The translations under genes and the position numbers were made by a program. The notes below the pieces were generated by a model that did no database searches, was not told where the DNA came from, and saw only the letters and a program-made list of their open reading frames with translations. Below, in pieces: positions 1 to 6,009 of a stretch of 7,342 nt of DNA. Within the stretch, counting starts at the first letter, position 1, and each line of letters begins with the position of its first letter. Source of the DNA: Treponema sp. (GTDB taxonomy: Bacteria > Spirochaetota > Spirochaetia > Treponematales > Breznakiellaceae); NCBI GenBank assembly GCA_009786675.1, contig WQRP01000025.1:8383-15724 (forward strand), read 5' to 3'.

Positions 1-29
1 CTATGGCTTGTCGGTAAAATGCCATTTTT

Positions 30-41
30 CACAATATTGTG
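30..41. promoter_or_regulatory. Perfect 12-bp palindrome, possible operator
   Basis: CACAATATTGTG reads the same on both strands. It lies about 50 bases upstream of the proposed -35 element of the YjiH-family gene, inside an AT-rich stretch with no coding signal. Its symmetry and position suit a binding site for a dimeric transcription factor. I do not recognise it as a known operator: the order of half-sites differs from the Rex consensus (TTGTGA...TCACAA). It could equally serve a gene lying to the left, outside the window. Confidence 0.35.
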
Positions 42-63
42 CAACAAACCTGTGGCTATGAAA

Positions 64-85
64 GGAATGTCAATTTTTTCATTCC
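64..85. repeat. Short inverted repeat GGAATG / CATTCC
   Basis: GGAATG at 64-69 is mirrored by CATTCC at 80-85 across a 10-base T-rich centre. No T-run follows the second arm on the plus strand, so it does not look like a terminator. It sits just upstream of the proposed -35 element and could be an activator or repressor site. A 6-bp repeat in AT-rich DNA can also occur by chance. Confidence 0.2.
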
Positions 86-91
86 GAACGG

Positions 92-119
92 TTGTGTTTT
101 TTTGCTTTTATGGTACAAT
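92..119 (+). promoter_or_regulatory. Extended -10 promoter for the YjiH-family gene
   Basis: A -10 hexamer TACAAT (114-119) is preceded by TGG at 111-113, giving an extended -10. A weak -35, TTGTGT (92-97), lies 16 bases upstream. The predicted start of transcription is near 126, leaving a leader of about 50 bases before the GTG start at 177. The spacer includes most of a run of seven T (97-103), so slippage there would change the -35/-10 distance. Confidence 0.6.
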
Positions 120-127
120 CACCCATG

Positions 128-142
128 CGCGGAGGCGCCGCG
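128..142 (+). other. Leader hairpin at the predicted 5' end of the mRNA
   Basis: CGCGG (128-132) pairs with CCGCG (138-142) around a 5-base loop, AGGCG. The hairpin would sit at or very near the 5' end of the transcript from the upstream promoter. No T-run follows, so it is not an intrinsic terminator. A 5'-terminal stem of this kind could protect the message from decay. The leader is too short for a known riboswitch. Confidence 0.3.
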
Positions 143-176
143 AGGAAAAAGTAAACATTTGTAGGAGGAAATCTGC

Positions 177-1568
177 GTGAACAGTTCAGACGCTAACACG
201 CCCAAAAAAAAGAGCACCGTTAAGTTTGCCATTATGTCCGTCATCGGCGTGTTTTTATTCATGGTGCCGATACCCGACGGCCAGGGCGCGTTCAACATTC
301 CGTTGGGGTACGCGATAAGCTGGCTGGGCGGGGTCATAAACTCGCTGGAGGTAAACGGCTTCGGGCTGATCTTCCTGCTGGCCGCCCTGCTTGTCACCGT
401 CTCGTTTCTCGGCTCGGTGCTGGCCTATATCGTAAAGCCCGCCTTTATCATGAACTCCGAAAAGCTCAAGGGGCTTTTCTGTTGCAACATTGTCTATTTT
501 GTAAGCAAGGCCGTTGGTGTTGCCGTTGCGTGGCTGGTGTTTTTGGGTGCCGGCCCCGACTGGCTGATCGGCTGGGGCGGCGGCCGCCTTATGATGGAGC
601 TTATCTCCAGCAACTCGGGGCTGATTGCCATTTTTATAATCATAGGCGTGGCTATCCCGTTGCTTACCGATTTTGGCCTGATGGAATTCCTTGGCGTGCT
701 GATCAAAAAGGTGATACGCGCGCTGTTTACCCTGCCGGGGCGTTCCTCGATAGACCTTTTGGGCTCGTGGTTCAGCTCCTCCGCCGCTTCCGTCATAATC
801 ACGCGCGACCAGCACGAGCGGGGGTTTTACACGGGCCGCGAGGCCGCCGCCATCTGCGTAAACTTTACCCTGGTCTCGCTGCCGTTTACCTTCGTCGTGG
901 CCTCCACGATAGACCTTACGCAGTATTTCGCCCTGTTCTACCTTGTCATCTGCGTGACGGCGATACTCCTTGCCGTTATCATGCCCCGGATATGGCCCCT
1001 GCGCGGCATCAAGGACGAATACCTTCCCGAGGTGGGCAAGCAAATCGACGAGGAGGTGCCCGGAAACACTTCCCTGTTTGGGCAGGCCACGAGGCTTGCC
1101 GGCGAGCGCGCGGGCAAGACGGGCCCGGCGCAGGTTGTAAAGTCCGGCCTGTCCAACTGGCTAAACATTTTTATGGATCTAATCCCGGTCATTCTGGCCT
1201 GGGGAACCATCGCGCTGATCATCGAGTCGCAGACGCCGGTTTTCCAGTGGCTGTCGTGGCCCTTCGGCCAGTTCCTGCGGCTCCTGCAGGTGGAAGGCGC
1301 GATGGCGTATGCCCCGGCCACCATTGTGGGGTTTATAGACATGTACATCCCCGCCATACTTCTTGGAACCGACGCGCCGATACAGACCCGCTTTATCCTG
1401 GGCGCGCTGTCCATCGTGCAGATCGTCTACATGGCGGAAACAGGTATCCTAATACTGAAGTCCAAAATCCCGTTGCACATCGGGCATCTGGCTGTTATCT
1501 TTGTGATGCGGACCGTATTCGCCCTGCCGGTCATCGTTCTTCTTACAAGGTTGCTGTTTAACCCCTAA
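177..1568 (+). CDS. YjiH-family membrane protein (nucleoside-recognition/Gate fold)
   Basis: This 463-residue polytopic inner-membrane protein resembles the long YjiH family of Gate-domain (nucleoside-recognition) proteins. The family is thought to move small solutes, but the substrate is not established. After a lysine-rich N-terminus, about ten hydrophobic segments can be seen, roughly at 16-32, 61-85, 103-124, 148-165, 230-247, 249-269, 331-349, 376-396, 405-425 and 435-457. The most family-like part is around 188-230, with GRSSIDLLGSWFSSSAA followed by the loop YTGREAAAICVNF. A hydrophilic loop at about 275-325 separates the two halves. The start is GTG at 177, because AGGAGG at 163-168 lies 8 bases upstream. 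Eight A residues (204-211) encode Lys10-Lys12. It has its own promoter and no co-directional neighbour, and its stop overlaps the stop of the opposing kinase gene. The family call is fairly sure; nucleoside transport is only a family-level suggestion. Confidence 0.82.
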   Translation: MNSSDANTPKKKSTVKFAIMSVIGVFLFMVPIPDGQGAFNIPLGYAISWLGGVINSLEVNGFGLIFLLAALLVTVSFLGSVLAYIVKPAFIMNSEKLKGLFCCNIVYFVSKAVGVAVAWLVFLGAGPDWLIGWGGGRLMMELISSNSGLIAIFIIIGVAIPLLTDFGLMEFLGVLIKKVIRALFTLPGRSSIDLLGSWFSSSAASVIITRDQHERGFYTGREAAAICVNFTLVSLPFTFVVASTIDLTQYFALFYLVICVTAILLAVIMPRIWPLRGIKDEYLPEVGKQIDEEVPGNTSLFGQATRLAGERAGKTGPAQVVKSGLSNWLNIFMDLIPVILAWGTIALIIESQTPVFQWLSWPFGQFLRLLQVEGAMAYAPATIVGFIDMYIPAILLGTDAPIQTRFILGALSIVQIVYMAETGILILKSKIPLHIGHLAVIFVMRTVFALPVIVLLTRLLFNP

Positions 1569-4351
1569 ACGAAACGGGGCTCCCCGCGAGACCGGGGTTT
1601 TGCGGGGGCCCCAGGCAACTGTTCGGAAAGCACCCTAAAGACGACGTCCATCTCGATTGGCTTGCCTATATGGGCGGTCATGCCGGCTTCCATCGCCCGC
1701 TGTATGTCTTCCTGCATGACGTTGGCGGTCATCGCGACAATCGGGATGCCCCTTGCGTCCCGCCTTTTAAGCCTGCGTATTTTCTGGGTGGCCAGGCACC
1801 CGTCCATAACCGGCATCTGCATGTCCATAAGGATTATGTCGAAGTGGCCCTCTTCGGAGGCCGTGAATTTTTCGAACGCCTCCAGGCCGTTGTCGGCGGT
1901 TTCCATTTCCAGGGACGTAAGGGACAGAAATTCCATGATTATTTCCCGGTTGATGGCGATGTCGTCCACGATCAGGCAGCGCCTGCCGCTAAAGTCCGGT
2001 TCCTCGCCGGCGGGCGCGTCGGGCAGGGTAGGGGATTGCTGCTCGGCGATGTCCTGGGATTCGCAGCGTATCGTGAACGTAAAAATACTGCCCTTCCCCG
2101 GCTTGCTCTGCAGGCCGATGGTGCCGCCCATCATCTCCACCAGCGTCTTGCATATCACGAGCCCCAGCCCCGTACCCCCGTAGTTGCGCGTTATGCTCCC
2201 GTCCGCCTGCTCGAAGGGGCGGAACAGGCGCGCGGCCTGCTCCTCGCTTATGCCTATGCCGAAATCTACGATCTCGAAACGGTAGGTGCCTGTCCCGTCG
2301 TCCCACTCGGTTTCCCTGACGTTCAGTTTTACCTCGCTGTTTTCCGGCGAGAATTTCACGGCGTTGGAAAGCAGGTTGATCAGGATCTGGCTTAGCCGCT
2401 GCTTGTCGGTGCTTAGGCGGCCGTGCACTATGTTCTGCATGGACAGGTTCACGTAAATGTTTTTTTGCTGCGCCTTCGGGGCAATCATCGCCATGACGTT
2501 TCCCAGGGCAAAGGACAGGTAAAAATCGTCGATGTTAAGCGAGAGCTTTCCCGCCTCGATCTTGCCTATGTCGAGCACGTCGTTGATTATCCCCAGAAGG
2601 TGGGTGGAGGAGCTTTCGATTTTGTCCAGGCAGTCCAGGATTCTTTCCTGCTCGTAGGTGTTCTTGGCGATTTGGGTCATGCCGATGATCGCGTTCATCG
2701 GCGTTCGTATCTCGTGGCTCATCCTGGAAATGAACTCGCTCTTGGTCCTGCTCGCCGCCTCGGCGTCCTGCTTTGCGTTTGTCAGGATCGTGACGTTGTT
2801 CAGCACCATGACGATGCACAGGGAACCCCCTTCCCTTGCCTCCCTGCCGACCCGCCGTATCTGTATGCTAAAGTTGTCTATGCCGTAGATCCCGAACAGG
2901 GACACGTCGCCCGAAAAGGATCCCGGCTTAGGTATGGCGGAAGAGAAGATCGCGGCTATGCCGGGATCCAGATCCCCGCCGGAATCGAAGCCGCCGCCGG
3001 TTATCAGTTCCAGAAGCCTTGGGTTGTCCGGCATCATCCCGTGGACAAGAAGGAACTCGGTCATCGCGTCGTTGCGGAAAAGCATCTCCCTTTTTTCGTC
3101 GAACAGCGCGACGGCCTCCGGTATGGCGTGCAGGTAGGAACAGATAAGATCCAGGGAATCGTTCATGCCCTCGGCTATTTTCCTGAAATCCCCCTTAAAC
3201 TGGGAAACGCTGACACGCGCGTCCAGCTTTCCCGATCCCGTGGCGCGGACGATTGACTCCATGTCCCTTATGACGCCCTCCAGCGATCCCGACATGGAGT
3301 TGAATGCCTCGGCGAGCTGGGTTATCTCGTTGTCCTGCCTGAAAAAACTGCTGGGAAAATAATACTTAAAAGTCCCCTCGCCAAGCTTGTGCACCTGGTT
3401 CGTTATCGTCCGCAGCGGCCTGGTTACCATGCGGACGATGAAAACGTTGGCCGCCACCACCAGGAACACCATGAACGCGAACGCGAGCGTCACGTTCAGA
3501 AGCAGGCCCCGGTATATCGTGCCGACGAAGTCGTTGCTGGACGTTTCCACGACAAGGCTCCAGGACGTCCCCTCCACCGGTGCGAAGCTCAGTATCCTTC
3601 GCGTTTCGCCCCTGCCGAAGCTGACCGTCCCCGGTTTTCCCAGGCTTACCATTTCAATGATCCCGTCAAGCGCCGCGCCCAGGTTTTCGCCGTAAAAGTT
3701 CGAGAATATCGTTTCCCTTAGCCGCACCAGGCTTGTGTCCAGGTGTGCCATGAACCTTCCCCGGTTGTTGACGATGTAGGCTATGCTGTCCGGCGATATG
3801 GAAAAACTGTTAATGATGTAATCAAGCACGCCGTAGTGGTAGCTTCCCACCAGGTAATGGACCACCACCCCGTCCCTGGTAACCGGGATTCCTATGACGA
3901 CCTCCGGCTCGCCCAGGGGGTCTGACTTTACGTCGACGACCATGCCCCGCGCCTCGCGCAGTTCCGCGAACATGTCGCTCTGTATGAACGGCGCGCTGCG
4001 CGGCGTCCCCGTCACCAGGGATCCCATCGGCGAGAACAGGCCAAGCCAGTCGAAGTATAGCTCCGACGCGGCCCTGTCAAGCACCCGCTGCTTTTCGGCG
4101 GCGGGCGCGTGGGGATCGCCGAATACCTGGTCGTCCCTGATCGCAAGGATACGGTCCGCCAGTCTGCCCATGCTGACCCCCACGCTCCCGGCCGCCGTTT
4201 TTGTCAGGGGGGGGATAGTCTCCAAAAGAATCGCGTCGGCAATGGAGTGGAAAAAGTTGGACATGACCACGGCCAGGGCGCATATGAGAACAACCGTCGC
4301 CAGAACGATGGCGGTGATAAAATTGGTCCTTATGCTTCTGCGGTTCTTCAA
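1565..4351 (-). CDS. Membrane-bound hybrid sensor histidine kinase
   Basis: This 928-residue hybrid kinase autophosphorylates in response to an external signal and passes phosphate to its own receiver. Order of parts: transmembrane helix (about 13-35); extracytoplasmic sensor resembling a double Cache domain (about 36-280); second helix (about 282-306); HAMP (about 307-360); a second HAMP-like unit (about 362-405); PAS-like domain (about 405-520); HisKA with His546 in SHEIRTPMN; HATPase with N-box Asn659/Asn663, G1 DFGIG (696-700) and G2 GGTGLGL (725-731); receiver with acidic pair Asp796/Asp797, phospho-acceptor Asp843, Thr875 and Lys897. All key residues are present. There is no HPt domain, and no HPt or output regulator lies nearby. 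The start is TTG at 4351: an in-frame TAG lies five codons upstream, and the next Met (30) falls inside the first helix. A G-rich Shine-Dalgarno stretch sits close upstream. It is probably co-transcribed with the gene 60 bases upstream. Confidence 0.93.
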   Translation of the reverse strand: MKNRRSIRTNFITAIVLATVVLICALAVVMSNFFHSIADAILLETIPPLTKTAAGSVGVSMGRLADRILAIRDDQVFGDPHAPAAEKQRVLDRAASELYFDWLGLFSPMGSLVTGTPRSAPFIQSDMFAELREARGMVVDVKSDPLGEPEVVIGIPVTRDGVVVHYLVGSYHYGVLDYIINSFSISPDSIAYIVNNRGRFMAHLDTSLVRLRETIFSNFYGENLGAALDGIIEMVSLGKPGTVSFGRGETRRILSFAPVEGTSWSLVVETSSNDFVGTIYRGLLLNVTLAFAFMVFLVVAANVFIVRMVTRPLRTITNQVHKLGEGTFKYYFPSSFFRQDNEITQLAEAFNSMSGSLEGVIRDMESIVRATGSGKLDARVSVSQFKGDFRKIAEGMNDSLDLICSYLHAIPEAVALFDEKREMLFRNDAMTEFLLVHGMMPDNPRLLELITGGGFDSGGDLDPGIAAIFSSAIPKPGSFSGDVSLFGIYGIDNFSIQIRRVGREAREGGSLCIVMVLNNVTILTNAKQDAEAASRTKSEFISRMSHEIRTPMNAIIGMTQIAKNTYEQERILDCLDKIESSSTHLLGIINDVLDIGKIEAGKLSLNIDDFYLSFALGNVMAMIAPKAQQKNIYVNLSMQNIVHGRLSTDKQRLSQILINLLSNAVKFSPENSEVKLNVRETEWDDGTGTYRFEIVDFGIGISEEQAARLFRPFEQADGSITRNYGGTGLGLVICKTLVEMMGGTIGLQSKPGKGSIFTFTIRCESQDIAEQQSPTLPDAPAGEEPDFSGRRCLIVDDIAINREIIMEFLSLTSLEMETADNGLEAFEKFTASEEGHFDIILMDMQMPVMDGCLATQKIRRLKRRDARGIPIVAMTANVMQEDIQRAMEAGMTAHIGKPIEMDVVFRVLSEQLPGAPAKPRSRGEPRFV
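1582..1601 (+). terminator. Possible intrinsic terminator of the YjiH-family gene
   Basis: CCCCG (1582-1586) pairs with CGGGG (1593-1597) around the loop CGAGAC, followed by TTTT (1598-1601). It begins 13 bases after the transporter's stop codon and lies inside the 3' end of the convergent kinase gene. The stem is only 5 bp and the T-run is short, so termination may be partial. No matching terminator was seen for the leftward kinase transcript. Confidence 0.4.
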
Positions 4352-4411
4352 GCCTCCCCCCTTATCCTACACTACCCCCAAGATAGCGTCCTCAAAGCCG
4401 GGCTCGGCGGT

Positions 4412-5935
4412 TCACTGGGCGCACAACTGCATCAGTTGGACGAAGCTGTGTACCTTCGCATAGGCCCTTACCATTTGCGGGGCCAGGGGGTGGTCCTTTG
4501 ACACCGAACTCAGCTCGCGCCAGTTGACGATTAGTTCCGGGTGCTTTTTCTGTATGTCCTCGCCCAGGCTCTTTATGTGCTTGCCGATGACGGCGAAGTG
4601 CTGGGCGGCATGGTCGAGCGTTTCCTGGGCCGTGTCGTTGACGCTCTCGATAATCGTGTTGATGTACCGGATCTGCGAGGGATCCCTTTCGGCGCGTATT
4701 ATCGCCGCCTTTAGCCGCGAGCCGTCCGCCCCGTCGACGGCAAGGGCCTCGTCCAGGCGGGCGATCGATTCGGGCAGCTCCATTATCTGGTACAGCGACT
4801 CGGACATTTCCTTTGACGATGCGATGTTCGTCCATTGCCCCCGGACGCGCACAAGGTCGCAAAGATCGTAGATTTCCTTTTCGAAGCAGTCCGCCATGAA
4901 GCTGCTCAGGTAGTTAAGGCCGTAGGCAAAATTAAAGCCGACAAGATCCCTGTTTTGGTACATGGCGCCCCTGGACGGGACGTAGTTTTCCAGCCGGATC
5001 AGCTCCTCGCTTTCGAAGATCTCCTTCGCGAGCACGTCGATCTTCTGTTTTTTCTCCTTGTTGTTGATCATGTCTATGCACGCCTGGGCCTTCAGGGTCT
5101 TCGCCTCGACCCAGGCCTCGGCGACGTGCTCGTCGGGGATCCTGGGCTTGCAGGTCCAGACCGGGTTCTTGCTGCCGTACTGCGTCATCAAAAGCAGGAC
5201 CTTCGAGTTGAGTATGTCCCGCAGCCCGATCAGCATCTGGGCGAACTGGTTGTCGGAGATAAGCTCCTCCTTGGCGCAGATTTTGAGCAGCCTAAGGAGC
5301 GTTTTCCAGTCGCTTTCGGGCACGACGCCCTGGGCGACCGTAAGGAACTCGCCAATTTCCTTCGAAACCTGGTCCACCTTTACCGGGGTGAATTTTGGGG
5401 CGTCCGAAAACGGCCCCTCCGTAAAGCTGGGGTCGAATTTCCTAATCATGTCCGGATAGTCAAAGTTAACAAGCTGGGAGATGATCATGATCATGTTGTG
5501 GCAGCGGTTCACCCCGTTTATCCTGGAGCTGTTGAAGCCGGAGGTCAGCTTGTCTATGTCCTCGCGGATCTCGGCGACCAGATCCGCCGATTCCGTGCCT
5601 TTGGCGCGTTCCTCTATGGCCTGCGGGTTAAGCCGCCTGATGGTTTCCACGATCGCTGGGTCTATAAAGGCCTCCAGCACAATCTGCCTAAGCTGGGTCA
5701 TTTTGGCTGCGTCCCGCATAAAGACCCTGATCGGCGAAATCATCTTGTACAGGGAGTGGAAAAACTGCGCCAGAGGCACGTCCGCCTCGTCGGTTTTCTG
5801 GCGGAAAAACCTGGCGTACTTGTTTTCCCCCAGTTCCTTGTGCCTTTGCTGCAGGACAATTTCCTTGTCCGAAAGGTTTGCGTTCTTGTCGCCGGAAAAG
5901 AGGGAGATTACCTTCCCCACAATATCTTCTGCCAT
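4412..5935 (-). CDS. Uncharacterised cytoplasmic protein, DUF5312-like spirochaete family
   Basis: This 507-residue protein has no signal peptide or membrane helix, is rich in charged and helix-favouring residues, and is predicted to be a mostly alpha-helical cytoplasmic protein. The N-terminal pattern, with a short amphipathic start, then NKYARFFRQKTDEADVPLAQ and FFHSLYKMISPI, reminds me of an uncharacterised family in treponemes that I recall as DUF5312. I could not check this. No catalytic motif, nucleotide-binding loop or metal-binding cluster is visible. The start is ATG at 5935, with AGGAG at 5941-5945 (minus strand) 5 bases upstream. It is the first gene of a leftward pair: the hybrid histidine kinase begins 60 bases after its stop, with no clear promoter between them. 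A role linked to that kinase is inference from position only. The function is unknown. Confidence 0.85.
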   Translation of the reverse strand: MAEDIVGKVISLFSGDKNANLSDKEIVLQQRHKELGENKYARFFRQKTDEADVPLAQFFHSLYKMISPIRVFMRDAAKMTQLRQIVLEAFIDPAIVETIRRLNPQAIEERAKGTESADLVAEIREDIDKLTSGFNSSRINGVNRCHNMIMIISQLVNFDYPDMIRKFDPSFTEGPFSDAPKFTPVKVDQVSKEIGEFLTVAQGVVPESDWKTLLRLLKICAKEELISDNQFAQMLIGLRDILNSKVLLLMTQYGSKNPVWTCKPRIPDEHVAEAWVEAKTLKAQACIDMINNKEKKQKIDVLAKEIFESEELIRLENYVPSRGAMYQNRDLVGFNFAYGLNYLSSFMADCFEKEIYDLCDLVRVRGQWTNIASSKEMSESLYQIMELPESIARLDEALAVDGADGSRLKAAIIRAERDPSQIRYINTIIESVNDTAQETLDHAAQHFAVIGKHIKSLGEDIQKKHPELIVNWRELSSVSKDHPLAPQMVRAYAKVHSFVQLMQLCAQ

Positions 5936-5954
5936 AGCCTCTCCTAATTATAAC

Positions 5955-5981
5955 TCTATACCATCATACTGCACATTGCAA
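5955..5981 (-). promoter_or_regulatory. Possible promoter for the leftward two-gene unit
   Basis: On the minus strand, TTGCAA (5981-5976) could be a -35 element and TATAGA (5960-5955) a -10, with a short 15-base spacer. Another possible -10, TATGAT, lies at 5968-5963. A perfect TATAAT at 5952-5947 is too close to the AGGAG site to leave it inside the transcript, so I do not favour it. A promoter must lie in this short gap unless the gene is read from further right, but the exact elements are uncertain. Confidence 0.35.
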
Positions 5982-5986
5982 TATGC
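5971..5986. promoter_or_regulatory. Near-perfect 16-bp palindrome between divergent genes
   Basis: GCACATTGCAATATGC is symmetrical at seven of its eight base pairs; only C5974 versus A5983 breaks it. The core ATTGCAAT is a perfect palindrome. It overlaps the TG of the rightward extended -10 and the proposed leftward -35 (TTGCAA), so a dimeric regulator bound here could block or control both directions. I do not recognise the motif as that of a known regulator. Confidence 0.4.
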
Positions 5987-5992
5987 TATACT
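5984..5992 (+). promoter_or_regulatory. Extended -10 promoter of the glycosyltransferase gene
   Basis: TGCTATACT forms an extended -10 element (TG at 5984-5985, TATACT at 5987-5992). No good -35 hexamer is seen at the usual distance, which is tolerated for extended -10 promoters. Transcription would start near 5999. That places the ATG at 5983 upstream of the message and supports the ATG at 6010 as the real start. Confidence 0.45.
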
Positions 5993-6009
5993 GTCCGGGG
6001 GTTCTCTTG

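Noticed and set aside
126..176. Purine or other riboswitch in the leader of the transporter gene
   Set aside because: The leader is only about 50 bases with one 5-bp hairpin and no conserved riboswitch core.
482..1561. Overlapping frame of 359 codons within the YjiH-family gene
   Set aside because: It is rich in Arg, Pro and His as expected of an out-of-frame reading of GC-rich DNA, whereas the main frame gives a coherent membrane protein.
2423..3256. Open frame of 277 codons on the plus strand within the kinase gene
   Set aside because: The minus strand here encodes PAS and HisKA parts with conserved kinase residues. The plus frame has no family resemblance and no initiation signals.
4380..4405. 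GCCG / CGGC hairpin in the gap between the 507-residue protein gene and the kinase, as a terminator
   Set aside because: The stem is only 4 bp and is followed by just three T on the minus strand. It is too weak to separate the two genes.
4835..5947. Long open frame (370 codons) on the plus strand opposite the 507-residue protein gene
   Set aside because: Its composition is that of an antisense shadow in GC-rich DNA. It has no good ribosome binding site and no recognisable motif, and the opposite strand has a clear start, AGGAG site and protein-like sequence.
5983..6009. Upstream ATG adding nine residues to the glycosyltransferase
   Set aside because: It overlaps the proposed extended -10 element and would lie before the transcription start. 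The ATG at 6010 has a G-rich site 8 bases upstream.
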